Notes: generated by a model not told the origin, from the letters alone. A stretch of 64,000 bases of DNA from Bacillota bacterium (GCA_023410475.1 JAEYPS010000029.1:1-64000); one strand, 5' to 3'; shown: positions 24,371-33,532, counted from the stretch's first letter. Made by a program: numbers and translations.

Positions 24371-24634
24371 ATGGATATCACAGAAAGATTTCTCGATGAA
24401 GAAGGCAGGATAAAGCAGCTTCCGGCAAGGAGGGAGCCCAGGCTCGCAGTGCTTTCATATCTTGCGGATAAATTTGAATGCAGGGACTACACTGAGAAGG
24501 AAGTGAACGCCATTATAGAGAGCTGGCATACGTTCGGCGACTACTTTGTACTGAGAAGGGAGCTTATAGACAGCGGACTCATGCATAGGGAGCCGGACGG
24601 CTCGAGATATTGGAAGGAAGAGAAGGAGTCCTGA
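24371..24634 (+). CDS. DUF2087 domain protein
   Basis: An 87-residue protein matching DUF2087. It has the pattern LPARREPRLAVLSYLADKF (about 17-35) and EKEVNAIIESWHTFGDYFVLRRELIDSG, a winged-helix-like fold, with a charged tail. DUF2087 domains are often fused to ArsR-type regulators or stand next to GIY-YIG-like genes as here. It lies 12 nt after the GIY-YIG-like gene. The likely role is DNA binding or regulation, inferred from domain partners only. A terminator follows. Confidence 0.75.
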   Translation: MDITERFLDEEGRIKQLPARREPRLAVLSYLADKFECRDYTEKEVNAIIESWHTFGDYFVLRRELIDSGLMHREPDGSRYWKEEKES

Positions 24635-24653
24635 CGGGGCTTCTTTTTTTCAC
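24619..24653 (+). terminator. Terminator after the DUF6530 cluster
   Basis: GAAG...TCC and GG...CTTC pair imperfectly around TGAC, followed by a run of seven T. Confidence 0.55.
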
Positions 24654-24739
24654 GGCTTAAAAACGCATATACGTAATCAGTGATAAACCTATATCCTGAC
24701 TTCAGTCATAAAAAGATTATGAATTAGCGTAAATATAGA

Positions 24740-24757
24740 TTGACAACTATTTCACAA
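24740..24757. promoter_or_regulatory. Second, imperfect Rex-like operator overlapping the adhE -35
   Basis: TTGACAA, CTAT, TTCACAA: the right half is perfect and the left half matches TTGTGAA at five of seven positions. Its centre is 33 bp from the centre of the perfect site, about three helical turns. Confidence 0.6.
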
Positions 24758-24768
24758 TGTTGTATTAT
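24740..24768 (+). promoter_or_regulatory. Promoter of adhE
   Basis: TTGACA (24740-24745), a 17-bp spacer and TATTAT (24763-24768). A Rex-like half-palindrome overlaps the -35 and spacer, and a perfect Rex site lies just after the -10. Confidence 0.8.
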
Positions 24769-24772
24769 TTAA

Positions 24773-24790
24773 TTGTGAAATGATTCACAA
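24773..24790. promoter_or_regulatory. Rex operator of adhE
   Basis: TTGTGAA, ATGA, TTCACAA is a perfect 18-bp palindrome equal to the Firmicute Rex consensus TTGTGAAnnnnTTCACAA. It covers the expected transcription start of adhE, a classic Rex target that is derepressed when NADH is high. Confidence 0.85.
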
Positions 24791-24898
24791 TATTAGGATT
24801 ACAGCAAACATGCAAGGCGGTTGTGTTAATCGCTGACTGTTGGAAACAATAAGCCTGATGAGGTTTATATATAAAATTTTAAGATTGGAGAAAGGGTT

Positions 24899-27529
24899 AT
24901 GGCTGAAAAAAAGAAAACTGACATTCCGACTAATATGTCGGAAAAACCGGCAGGAAACGTCGACGTGACCGCGATGATAGACCGGCTAGTCAAAAACGCG
25001 GGTGAGGCTCTTGCGCAATACATGAAGATGGATCAGGAGCAGGTAGACGAGATGGTGCACGCGATGACGCTTGAGGGTCTCGACGAACATATGCGGCTCG
25101 CGAAGCTCGCGGTTGAGGAAACCGGCCGCGGCGTGTTTGAAGACAAGGTTATAAAGAATATATTTGCGACAGAATACATCTGGCACAGCATCAAGGACTT
25201 AAAGACTGTAGGTATCGTAGACGAGAGCGAGATGGAAGGCTATGTGGAGGTTGCCGAGCCGGTGGGCATAATTGCGGGCGTGACGCCGGTAACGAATCCT
25301 ACGTCCACCACAATGTTCAAGGCGCTTATAGCGGCAAAGACCCGAAACCCCATCATATTCGCTTTTCACCCGTCTGCGCAGAAATGCTCCGCTGAGTCCG
25401 CGAGGGTGCTGCGTGATGCTGCCGTCAGGCACGGCGGCCCGAAGCACTGCGTGCAGTGGATAGAGAGCCCAAGCGTCGAAGCGACTAACGCGCTGATGAA
25501 CCACCCCAGCGTATCGCTGATTCTCGCGACGGGCGGCGCGGGCATGGTGAGATCCGCTTACAGCGCGGGCAAACCTGCGCTGGGCGTTGGCCCCGGAAAC
25601 GTGCCCTGCTACATCCACAAGGACGTGGACGTAGAGCGCGCCTGCACGGACCTCATAATTTCAAAGACATTCGACAATGGCATGATATGCGCTTCCGAAC
25701 AGGCCGCGATAGTTCATACAGACGTCGCGGACGAGTTTGAGAGCGTTATGAAAAAGCACGGCTGCGTTTTCGTCGAGGGAGAAGACGCGGATAAGCTTGC
25801 GGATTACGTCGTAAACAGAGAGAAAAAGGCGGTAAATCCCGAGGTCGTTGGCAAGACGGCGCACTGGATAGCAAAAAAAGCGGGCATAGACGTACCGGAG
25901 AAAACGAAGATGCTCATCGTGAAGCTGGAAAAGCCGGGGCTGGAATACCCGCTGTCGCTCGAAAAGCTATCTCCCGTGCTCGCATACTTTGTCGCCAGGA
26001 ACGAGAAGCAGGGCTTCGACTTTTGCAACCGCATGCTCGAGCTCGGCGGTCTCGGGCACAGCGCAGTCATACACTCAAACGACGAGGACCTGTGCGTGGA
26101 GTTCGGCAAGGCGATGAAGGTTGGCCGCGTTATCGTAAACTCTCCGTCGTCGCAGGGCGCTATAGGCGATATTTACAACACGAACACGCCGTCGCTGACG
26201 CTTGGCTGCGGAAGCTTCGGGCGCAACTCCACGACGAGCAATATCTCGTCCGTCAACCTCATAAACAAAAAGCGTATAGCGCAGCGGAGGGTAAATATGC
26301 AGTGGTTCAAAATACCGCCCAAGATCTACTTTGAGAAGGGCTCAATACAGTACCTCGAGTCTATGCCGAATATATCCCGCGCGTTCATCGTGACCGACCC
26401 CGTTATGATGAAGCTCGGATACGTAGACAAGGCGCTGTATTACCTTCGCAAGAGAGAGCGGTACTGCCACAGCGAGATATACTCTGATGTCGAGCCCGAC
26501 CCTTCCGTTGAGACAATAATGAAGGGCGTAGAGGAGATGAACAGGTTCAATCCAGACGTGATAATCGCTCTCGGCGGAGGCAGCGCAATAGACGCTGCCA
26601 AGGGCATGTGGCTGTTCTACGAGCACCCCGACACCGACTTTGAGGGACTTCGCCTTAAATTCCTAGACATCCGCAAGCGTGCGTTCAACTTCCCGAATCT
26701 CGGAAAAAAGGCGCAGTTCGTGGCCATACCCACTACGTCGGGCACGGGAAGCGAGGTGACGTCGTTTTCGGTTATAACGGACAAACAGAACAACGTAAAA
26801 TACCCTCTGGCCGATTACGAGCTGACGCCCGACGTCGCTATAATCGACCCGCAGTTTACGGCCACTATGCCCAAATCCATCGTAGCCGACACAGGGCTTG
26901 ACGTGCTGACGCACGCGATTGAGGCGTACGTGTCCATACTAGCGTCCGACTACACGAACGGGCTCGCGATAAAGGCTATAGAGCTCGTGTTCAAATACCT
27001 GCGCCGCTCGTTCAGCGACCCCGGAGACACGCTTGCCCGAGAGAAGATGCACAACGCGTCGTGCATAGCGGGCATGGCGTTCACGAACGCGTTCCTTGGC
27101 ATAAACCACTCTCTCGCGCACAAGCTCGGCGGAGAATACCACATACCGCACGGCCGCGCCAATGCCATAATGCTGCCGCATGTTATCGAGTTTAACGCGG
27201 GGGAGCCCGCGAAGTTCGCGATATTCCCGAAGTACGGCAAATTCGTTGCCGACGAGCGCTACGCCCAGATCGCGAGATACCTCGGATTCGGCGGAGACAC
27301 AAAAGAGGAGCAGGTTAAGGCGCTTATAAGAGAGGTCAAGAAGCTGATGGACGACCTCGGGATGCCTAAGACGATAGCGGAGTGCGGCGTAAAGGAAGCG
27401 GACTTTTTAAAGAAGCTGCCTGAGCTTGGCGAAAGAGCGTTCGAGGACCAGTGCACTACAGCGAACCCGCGCTATCCCCTTGTGACCGAGCTGATGGACA
27501 TCTACAAAAAGGCGTACTCCGGAGAATAA
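24899..27529 (+). CDS. adhE: Bifunctional acetaldehyde-CoA/alcohol dehydrogenase
   Basis: An 876-residue AdhE, full length. The N-terminal CoA-acylating aldehyde dehydrogenase domain (about 20-450) has its catalytic cysteine in FDNGMICASEQ (Cys264). The C-terminal iron-dependent alcohol dehydrogenase domain (about 465-870) carries GGGSAIDAAKGMW, TTSGTGSEVTSF and the metal ligands in HAIEAYVS, HSLAHKLGG and PHGRANAIMLPH. It reduces acetyl-CoA to ethanol with two NADH and assembles into spirosomes in other species. It has its own promoter with Rex operators, so expression should rise with the NADH/NAD+ ratio. It converges on nifJ. Confidence 0.98.
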   Translation: MAEKKKTDIPTNMSEKPAGNVDVTAMIDRLVKNAGEALAQYMKMDQEQVDEMVHAMTLEGLDEHMRLAKLAVEETGRGVFEDKVIKNIFATEYIWHSIKDLKTVGIVDESEMEGYVEVAEPVGIIAGVTPVTNPTSTTMFKALIAAKTRNPIIFAFHPSAQKCSAESARVLRDAAVRHGGPKHCVQWIESPSVEATNALMNHPSVSLILATGGAGMVRSAYSAGKPALGVGPGNVPCYIHKDVDVERACTDLIISKTFDNGMICASEQAAIVHTDVADEFESVMKKHGCVFVEGEDADKLADYVVNREKKAVNPEVVGKTAHWIAKKAGIDVPEKTKMLIVKLEKPGLEYPLSLEKLSPVLAYFVARNEKQGFDFCNRMLELGGLGHSAVIHSNDEDLCVEFGKAMKVGRVIVNSPSSQGAIGDIYNTNTPSLTLGCGSFGRNSTTSNISSVNLINKKRIAQRRVNMQWFKIPPKIYFEKGSIQYLESMPNISRAFIVTDPVMMKLGYVDKALYYLRKRERYCHSEIYSDVEPDPSVETIMKGVEEMNRFNPDVIIALGGGSAIDAAKGMWLFYEHPDTDFEGLRLKFLDIRKRAFNFPNLGKKAQFVAIPTTSGTGSEVTSFSVITDKQNNVKYPLADYELTPDVAIIDPQFTATMPKSIVADTGLDVLTHAIEAYVSILASDYTNGLAIKAIELVFKYLRRSFSDPGDTLAREKMHNASCIAGMAFTNAFLGINHSLAHKLGGEYHIPHGRANAIMLPHVIEFNAGEPAKFAIFPKYGKFVADERYAQIARYLGFGGDTKEEQVKALIREVKKLMDDLGMPKTIAECGVKEADFLKKLPELGERAFEDQCTTANPRYPLVTELMDIYKKAYSGE

Positions 27530-27555
27530 AAAACGAACTGTGGACTAACGTTAAC

Positions 27556-27574
27556 GGGCGGCCTCAGGCCGCCC
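27556..27574. repeat. GC-rich palindrome (GGGCGGCC family)
   Basis: GGGCGGCCT and AGGCCGCCC are separated by one base. Similar GGGCGGC...GCCGCCC palindromes occur at 45659-45679 and 62367-62383, always just outside genes. It may be a terminator stem or a small dispersed element. Confidence 0.5.
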
Positions 27575-27605
27575 CTACGGATTAAAAATATAACCGAAAA
27601 AGCAA

Positions 27606-27633
27606 GACCCTCCTGCCGAATGGCAGGAGGGTC
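27606..27633. terminator. Bidirectional terminator between adhE and nifJ
   Basis: GACCCTCCTGCC (27606-27617), loop GAAT, GGCAGGAGGGTC (27622-27633) is a perfect 12-bp stem. T-rich runs follow on both strands, so it can end both convergent genes. Confidence 0.85.
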
Positions 27634-27659
27634 GTTTTGTAATCGCTGTGTCTGTTTTA

Positions 27660-30600
27660 TCAGACTTCAGACATTCTCTTGTAGTATTCGTAGCGGTCTT
27701 TCGCGTCCTGCTCGGCTACTTCAAACAGCTCCGCGGCTAGCTCGGGGAACTGCTTTTGCAGCGTGTTGTAGCGTATCTCGCTGCTGATGAATTCCTTATA
27801 GTCCGCAGTAGGCTCTTTGCTGTCGAGTGTGAACGGGTTTTTGCCTTGTTTCTTGAGTTCCGGGTTGAAGCGGAACAGGTGCCAATAACCCGCCTCGACG
27901 GCCAGCTTCTGCTCGGCCTGAGCCTTGCTCATGTTTATGCCGTGATTTATGCAGGGTGAGTAGGCTATGACTATAGACGGGCCGGGATAGCTCTCGGCCT
28001 CCGCGAGCGCCTTTAACAGCTGGTTGTGGTTCGCGCCCATCGCGACCTGCGCGACATAGACGTAGCCGTATGTCATGGCTATTGCGCCTAAATCCTTCTT
28101 CTTTGTGCGCTTGCCCGCCGCCGCGAACTTAGCGACGGAGCCGGTAGGCGTCGCCTTGCTCGACTGTCCTCCCGTGTTGGAGTACACCTCGGTGTCGAGC
28201 ACGAGTATGTTGACGTCTTCGCCCATGGCTATAACATGGTCAAGTCCGCCGTAGCCTATGTCGTATGCCCAGCCGTCGCCGCCGATTATCCAGATAGATT
28301 TCTTGACGAACAGGTCATCCATAGTTGCTATCTCGTTTGCGAGCGCGTCGTTTGAGCCCTGTACGAGCTTTTTCAGATCCTCAGAAGCCGCTTTGCTCGC
28401 TTCTCCTTCGTCCTTGACGGCCAGCCATGCGTCGCAGACGGCTTTCGCGTCTCCTCCTGCTTTATCGCCGAACTCTGCTACGAGGTCGGCAAGGCGCGCG
28501 CGGCGCTGTGTCAGCGCGAGGTTCATGCCAAAGCCGAACTCCGCGTTGTCCTCGAACAGTGAGTTTGCCCATGCGGGCCCGTGTCCCTTATCGTTCTTAG
28601 TGTACGGGCAGGTAGGCGTGTTCGCGCCGTATATCGACGAGCAGCCCGTAGCATTGGCTATCAGCATCCTGTCGCCGTACAGCTGTGTTATAAGCTTAAG
28701 GTAAGGAGTCTCTCCGCAACCACCGCACGCGCCCGAGAACTCGAACAGCGGCTGCTGGTACTGAGAGCCTATCACCGTATTTTTGTTTACGTTTACTTCC
28801 GGTCTCGGAAGGCTGTTCGCGAACTCCCAGTTCTCGCATTCTCTCGGGCCTATTTCGGCAAGCGGCCTCATTACGAGCGCCTTTTCTTTCGCCGGGCAGA
28901 TGTCCGCGCAGTTTCCGCAGCCCGTGCAGTCGTAAGGCGTGAGCTGCATCCTGTATTTGAGACCCGCGACTTCCTTGCCCCTTGCGTCCTTCGTGACAAA
29001 CGCTTCCGGAGCTCCCTTGAGGTCTTCCTCCTTCGCAAGGAACGGCCTTATGGTGGCGTGCGGGCAGACGAACGAGCACTGGTTGCACATTATGCAGTTG
29101 TCGGGTATCCAGTCGGGGACGTTGACTGCTATGCCGCGCTTCTCGTATTTCGTAGTTCCCGTAGGGAAGAATCCCCTCGGGTCGAACGCCGATACGGGAA
29201 GCTCGTCGCCCTTCTGCATTATTATCGGGAACAGCACGTCTTTGAAGTATTCGAACGCTTCCGCCGGAGGAGTCGCGAACGCGGCGCCCTCGGTGGTCGT
29301 AGCCCAGCTTTCGGGATATTTTATCTCTTCCATACCCGTCGCGCCAAGGTCGATAGCCGTGTTGTTCATCCTGACTATCTTCTCGCCTTTTTTGCCGTAC
29401 GTCTTTTCAACGGCCTGCTTCATGTAGTCCATGGCGTCGGCTTCGGGTATTATGCCCGCTATCTTGAAGAACGCCGACTGCATCACGGTGTTTATCCTTC
29501 CGCCCATGCCTGCCTGCTGCGCGAGCTTTATGGCGTCTACGTTGTAGAATCTGACCTTCTTTTTCGCTATCGCGTTTTTCATAACGGCGGGAAGCTCTTT
29601 TTCCATCTCTTCAAGAGACCATGGGGAGTTGAGAAGGAACACGCCGCCTTCCTTGATGTCGGCGAGCATGTCGAGCACGTTCACGAACGCCGGGTTGTGG
29701 CAGGCGATAAGGTCCGCGACGTCTATGAGGTATGTTGACTGAATAGGCTTTTTGCCGAACCTGAGGTGCGATATCGTAAGGCCGCCCGACTTCTTGGAGT
29801 CGTAATAGAAGAAGCCCTGAACGTGCATGTCGGTGTGATCGCCCAAGATCTTTATCGTGTTCTTGTTGGCGCCTACGGTGCCGTCGGAGCCAAGGCCGTA
29901 GAACTTGCAGCGGAATATACCCTCGGGCGCGGCGTCTATCTTGTCGGAGTAGTCGAGGCTGAGGTGCGTCACGTCGTCCTTTATGCCCACGGTGAAGTGG
30001 TTTTTCATAGCGCCTTTCATATTGTCGAAAACAGCCTTGACCATGGACGGTGTGAACTCCTTGGACGAGAGTCCGTACCTTCCGCCTACGATAGCCGCGG
30101 CCCTTCCCGCTTCGGCCAGCGCGGTAACGACGTCTTTGTAGAGAGGCTCGCCTTCGCTGCCCGGCTCTTTCGTCCTGTCGAGAACAGTTATTTTCGTCGC
30201 GGTCTTGGGGATGACGGCGAGCAGGTGCTTCGCGGAAAACGGGCGGTAAAGCCTTACCTTAACGAGCCCGAGCTTCTCGCCTCTTGCGTTGAGATAGTTT
30301 ATCGTTTCCTCAGTGGCTTCGCATCCGCTTCCCATCATGATTATGATACGGTCGGCGTCGGGCGCGCCCACATAATCAAACAATCCGTATTTTCTGCCGA
30401 ACGCTTTGTAGAACTCCTGCATCGTCTGCTCGACGATACCCGGCGTAGCGTCGTAGTATTTATTAGCCGCTTCCCTGTTCTGGAAGTAGATATCGGGGTT
30501 CTGTGCCGTACCCTGAAGATGGGGGTGCTCGGGGTTCATAGCGCGCTTTCTGAAATCGGCTATAGCCTCTTTATCGGCAAGCTCGGCAAGCTTGTCATAT

Positions 30601-31157
30601 TCGAGCATTTCTACTCTTTGCACCTCGTGCGATGTCCTGAAGCCGTCGAAGAAATGCAGGAAAGGAACCTTTGCCTTAAGCGTCGCGAGATGGGCGATGG
30701 CCGCGATGTCCATTACCTCCTGAACGCTGTTTGACGCTATCTGAGCGAAGCCCGTCTGCCTTGTAGACATTACGTCGCTATGGTCGCCGAATATGGAAAG
30801 AGCGTGCGCCGCAAGCGCCCTTGCCGATACGTGGAACACGCAGGGGAGCAGCTCGCCCGCAATTTTATACATGTTGGGTATCATAAGCAGCAGGCCCTGC
30901 GAGGCCGTGAATGTGGATGTGAAAGCGCCCGATACCAAAGAGCCGTGCACGGCGCCCGCTGCGCCCGCCTCAGACTGCATCTCGGCAACTCTCATCCTCT
31001 GGCCGAACATGTTTTTTCTATCATGAGCCGCCCACTCGTCGCATATTTCCGCCATTCCTGACGAAGGCGTGATGGGGTAGATAGCGCCGACGTCCGAAAA
31101 CGCATATGCTACATGCGCGGCGGCGGTATTTCCATCGATCGTTTGTTTTACAGACAT
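27660..31157 (-). CDS. nifJ: Pyruvate:ferredoxin (flavodoxin) oxidoreductase
   Basis: A 1165-residue single-chain PFOR. Domain I opens with the TPP/pyruvate region (IDGNTAAAHVAYAFSDVGAIYPITPSS). Domain V has two [4Fe-4S] clusters, CIMCNQCSFVCP (about 690) and CTGCGNCADICP (about 745). A proximal-cluster cysteine pair CGGCGET (about 815) and the TPP site GDGWAYDIGYGG through EVYSNTGGQ (about 960-1000) complete the enzyme. It converts pyruvate and CoA to acetyl-CoA, CO2 and reduced ferredoxin, feeding adhE and Rnf. ATG follows AAGGAGG. Confidence 0.97.
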   Translation of the reverse strand: MSVKQTIDGNTAAAHVAYAFSDVGAIYPITPSSGMAEICDEWAAHDRKNMFGQRMRVAEMQSEAGAAGAVHGSLVSGAFTSTFTASQGLLLMIPNMYKIAGELLPCVFHVSARALAAHALSIFGDHSDVMSTRQTGFAQIASNSVQEVMDIAAIAHLATLKAKVPFLHFFDGFRTSHEVQRVEMLEYDKLAELADKEAIADFRKRAMNPEHPHLQGTAQNPDIYFQNREAANKYYDATPGIVEQTMQEFYKAFGRKYGLFDYVGAPDADRIIIMMGSGCEATEETINYLNARGEKLGLVKVRLYRPFSAKHLLAVIPKTATKITVLDRTKEPGSEGEPLYKDVVTALAEAGRAAAIVGGRYGLSSKEFTPSMVKAVFDNMKGAMKNHFTVGIKDDVTHLSLDYSDKIDAAPEGIFRCKFYGLGSDGTVGANKNTIKILGDHTDMHVQGFFYYDSKKSGGLTISHLRFGKKPIQSTYLIDVADLIACHNPAFVNVLDMLADIKEGGVFLLNSPWSLEEMEKELPAVMKNAIAKKKVRFYNVDAIKLAQQAGMGGRINTVMQSAFFKIAGIIPEADAMDYMKQAVEKTYGKKGEKIVRMNNTAIDLGATGMEEIKYPESWATTTEGAAFATPPAEAFEYFKDVLFPIIMQKGDELPVSAFDPRGFFPTGTTKYEKRGIAVNVPDWIPDNCIMCNQCSFVCPHATIRPFLAKEEDLKGAPEAFVTKDARGKEVAGLKYRMQLTPYDCTGCGNCADICPAKEKALVMRPLAEIGPRECENWEFANSLPRPEVNVNKNTVIGSQYQQPLFEFSGACGGCGETPYLKLITQLYGDRMLIANATGCSSIYGANTPTCPYTKNDKGHGPAWANSLFEDNAEFGFGMNLALTQRRARLADLVAEFGDKAGGDAKAVCDAWLAVKDEGEASKAASEDLKKLVQGSNDALANEIATMDDLFVKKSIWIIGGDGWAYDIGYGGLDHVIAMGEDVNILVLDTEVYSNTGGQSSKATPTGSVAKFAAAGKRTKKKDLGAIAMTYGYVYVAQVAMGANHNQLLKALAEAESYPGPSIVIAYSPCINHGINMSKAQAEQKLAVEAGYWHLFRFNPELKKQGKNPFTLDSKEPTADYKEFISSEIRYNTLQKQFPELAAELFEVAEQDAKDRYEYYKRMSEV

Positions 31158-31295
31158 TTTATCCTCCTTAAAAAGTTATCATAAATAAATATTGACTATG
31201 TAACCAGTTTGCCCATAAAATCTTGCGAAAATAGTGTTTTTAAAACTGTCGCGCGATTTTTTAGGCTGTGAATTTTTACTCATGCCCAGTCCACT

Positions 31296-31324
31296 ATTAT
31301 ATATACTTTTGTAGAAACGGTCAA
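31296..31324 (-). promoter_or_regulatory. Promoter of nifJ
   Basis: On the minus strand TTGACC (31319-31324), a 17-bp spacer and TATAAT (31296-31301). The leader to the start codon is about 130 nt, without an obvious Rex site. Confidence 0.78.
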
Positions 31325-31346
31325 CCTTTAGGGGTGTTTTTGGCGA

Positions 31347-31375
31347 TAAAAAAGGCCCGAACTCTTATTCAGGCC
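31347..31375 (-). terminator. Terminator of mreB
   Basis: On the minus strand GGCCTGAA pairs with TTCGGGCC (one G-U pair), followed by TTTTTT. Confidence 0.75.
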
Positions 31376-31408
31376 GAATAAATTGGGTTTATGTTATAAA
31401 GAAGGATT

Positions 31409-32443
31409 TTACTGTATCGTCTCCGCAGCGGGCTCGCGCCCGAACGTGCCTCTCTCAAGCTGATCGAGAGCAAGGCCGGCTCCTGTCGCCACCGCGTCGA
31501 GAGGGTATTCCGAACGCCTCACAGGCATCCCCGTCGCCTTTGCGACCAGACGGTTAAGCCCGTGCAGCATCGAGCCTCCGCCCGACATCACTATTCCTTC
31601 CGTTATTATATCGGCGGCGAGCTCGGGAGGAGTGTTTTCAAGCACGTTTTTTATCGTGTCAATTATGCTCTGCACCGGCTCCGCAAGAGCCTCTCTGATG
31701 TCAGAGGATGTGACGGTTATTGAAACGGGCAGGCCGGATGTTATACTGCGCCCCCTGAGTTCCATCGTAAGCTCTTTGCCGCGGTCTACGACACACCCAA
31801 GCTCAATCTTGACATGCTCTGCAGAAGCCTCTCCTATCACCATGCTGTGCGTCTTTTTGACATATCTCATTATAGCTTCGTCCATATGGTTGCCCCCCAC
31901 GCGAAGCGACCTTGACGTTACGATACCGCCGAGCGAAATTACCGCGACCTCCGTCGTCCCGCCGCCTATATCGACTACCATCGAGCCCTTGGCCTGGTAT
32001 ACGTCGAGCCCCGAGCCTATCGCTGCCGCCATGGGCTCTTCGAGAAGAAAAACCTCGCGGGCGCCGGCAGACCTTGCTGCTTCTTCAACAGCGCGTTTTT
32101 CGACCTCGGTTATGCCGCAGGGCACGCATATGACAAGCCGCGGGCTGCGCCTGAAGAACATTCCCTGAGGAACGGTCTTTCTGATAAAATACCTCAACAT
32201 AATCTCCGTTGTGCCGTAGTCCGCAATAACCCCATCTTTCATCGGGCGCACGGCGACGATGTTGCCCGGAGTCTTGCCTATCATTTTTTTCGCTTCCTCG
32301 CCTACCGCTAGTATATCTTTTCTGTTCGTCTTCATTGCAACAACAGAGGGTTCCCGCAAAATAATGCCCTTGCCTTTCATATAAACAAGCGTATTGGCCG
32401 TGCCAAGGTCTATACCGAGGCAGGGCGCAAAAAGTGAAAACAT
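31409..32443 (-). CDS. mreB: MreB/Mbl family rod-shape actin
   Basis: A 344-residue bacterial actin. Phosphate-1 loop GIDLGTANTLVYMKGKGI (about 10), VVDIGGGTTEVAVISLGGI (phosphate-2, about 155) and the adenosine motif GIVMSGGGSMLHGLNRL (about 282) are all present. It would form membrane filaments guiding lateral wall synthesis. The start is set at ATG 32443, preceded by GGAGG; an in-frame ATG five codons upstream contains that site and is unlikely. No mreC/mreD genes adjoin, so it may be an additional paralogue such as Mbl or MreBH. Confidence 0.92.
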   Translation of the reverse strand: MFSLFAPCLGIDLGTANTLVYMKGKGIILREPSVVAMKTNRKDILAVGEEAKKMIGKTPGNIVAVRPMKDGVIADYGTTEIMLRYFIRKTVPQGMFFRRSPRLVICVPCGITEVEKRAVEEAARSAGAREVFLLEEPMAAAIGSGLDVYQAKGSMVVDIGGGTTEVAVISLGGIVTSRSLRVGGNHMDEAIMRYVKKTHSMVIGEASAEHVKIELGCVVDRGKELTMELRGRSITSGLPVSITVTSSDIREALAEPVQSIIDTIKNVLENTPPELAADIITEGIVMSGGGSMLHGLNRLVAKATGMPVRRSEYPLDAVATGAGLALDQLERGTFGREPAAETIQ

Positions 32444-32561
32444 ATATAACCTCCGCATTCTGATATGGTATAATTCTTCCTATATGGGTAGTTTTTATAC
32501 ATATAATCCGGGCAATTTATCAAGCTGAAATATGCGATTACGTTATAGGAGCCAAGCTGAG

Positions 32562-33500
32562 ATGGATAAAAATCAGGCGTTTGAATACTTAAGCCGAATA
32601 AACAGAGTATGCGACTATATAGACTCGAACCTTAAAGAAGAGATGACGCTTCAGGAGCTAGCAAGCGTCGCCGGTTTTTCCGAGTTTCATTTTCACAGGA
32701 TATTTGCGGCGATGACGGGTGAGACTTTGTTCAGCTTTATATGGAGGCTCAGGGTCGAGCGGGCCGCCGTGCAGCTTTGCGTGAATGCTTCGCAGACGGT
32801 TGCAGAAATTTCAAGCGAATATGGTTTTTCGTCACAAGCGGTGTTTTCGCGCATGTTCAGGAAGAGGTTTGACTGCAGCCCGTCCGAGTTCCGCAGCCGC
32901 AACAGAAGTCAAACGATAAGCAGCCTCGGTCAACTGCTCCGCAACAGCGGAGGAGATTTTCCCCTCGGCGCGCTCTATAATGGGGCTACCCAGAGCGGGA
33001 ATAATCAAAACAGGAGGCAGGATATGAAGGCTGAAGTAAAAATCGAAAGCATTGATAAAATGAGGGTGGCGTATGTAAGGTATATAGGTCCTTACGCGGG
33101 TAATGCCGAGTTGTTCGGGAACCTGTATAAAAGGCTGTTTAACTGGGCGGAGCCGAGGGGCGTTGATACGTCCACAACGTATATACTTTATCACGACGAC
33201 CCGGCGGTGACGGAGGAGAGCAAGCTCAGGGTAAGCGTGTGCGTTCCTATAGCGGGCGACGTGAAGGTTTCGGGCGAGGTATGCGATATGGAGATAGGAG
33301 GAGGGCAGTACGCCGTAGGAAGCTTTGCGGTGGGTGCCGACGAGTTCGGTGAGGCGTGGGGTTATATGTGCGGGGAATGGCTGCCCACAAGCGGATACCA
33401 GCCCGCAGACAGCGCTCCTTTTGAGCGGTACGGGGCAGACTGCGAAACGCAGAACGGTAAAATGAAGGTGGACATCTGTATACCTGTGATACCTATGTAG
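32562..33500 (+). CDS. AraC-family regulator with C-terminal GyrI-like effector domain
   Basis: A 312-residue protein. The N-terminal AraC-type double helix-turn-helix (about 8-110) has TLQELASVAGFSEFHFHRIF and VAEISSEYGFSSQAVFSRMFRKRF. A variable linker precedes a GyrI-like/SOUL-type small-molecule-binding domain (about 155-310) with KMRVAYVRYIGPY and a C-terminal VDICIPV strand. Such Rob/BmrR-like architecture usually senses amphipathic drugs. ATG 32562 is chosen for AGGAG about 10 nt upstream. It is divergent from mreB. Its targets are unknown; the downstream permease is separated by a repeat element. Confidence 0.87.
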   Translation: MDKNQAFEYLSRINRVCDYIDSNLKEEMTLQELASVAGFSEFHFHRIFAAMTGETLFSFIWRLRVERAAVQLCVNASQTVAEISSEYGFSSQAVFSRMFRKRFDCSPSEFRSRNRSQTISSLGQLLRNSGGDFPLGALYNGATQSGNNQNRRQDMKAEVKIESIDKMRVAYVRYIGPYAGNAELFGNLYKRLFNWAEPRGVDTSTTYILYHDDPAVTEESKLRVSVCVPIAGDVKVSGEVCDMEIGGGQYAVGSFAVGADEFGEAWGYMCGEWLPTSGYQPADSAPFERYGADCETQNGKMKVDICIPVIPM

Positions 33501-33510
33501 TATAAATAAA

Positions 33511-33532
33511 GAGCGCGGCGGAGACGCCGCTC
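33511..33532. terminator. Hairpin after the AraC/GyrI gene
   Basis: GAG...CGGCG, GAGA, CGCCG...CTC folds as a stem just past the stop codon, but no T-tract follows because the repeat element starts here. The 15-nt GGCGGAGACGCCGCT (33517-33531) recurs at 33707-33721. Confidence 0.5.

Noticed and set aside
28581..29738. A 385-codon plus-strand frame opposite nifJ
   Set aside because: It is rich in Arg, Tyr and Val and is the mirror of a conserved 1165-residue enzyme; no ribosome-binding site, promoter or family.
29766..30734. A 322-codon plus-strand frame opposite nifJ
   Set aside because: Same reason: a shadow of codon bias in nifJ.
31158..31330. Rex site upstream of nifJ
   Set aside because: No TTGTGAA/TTCACAA-type palindrome is present.
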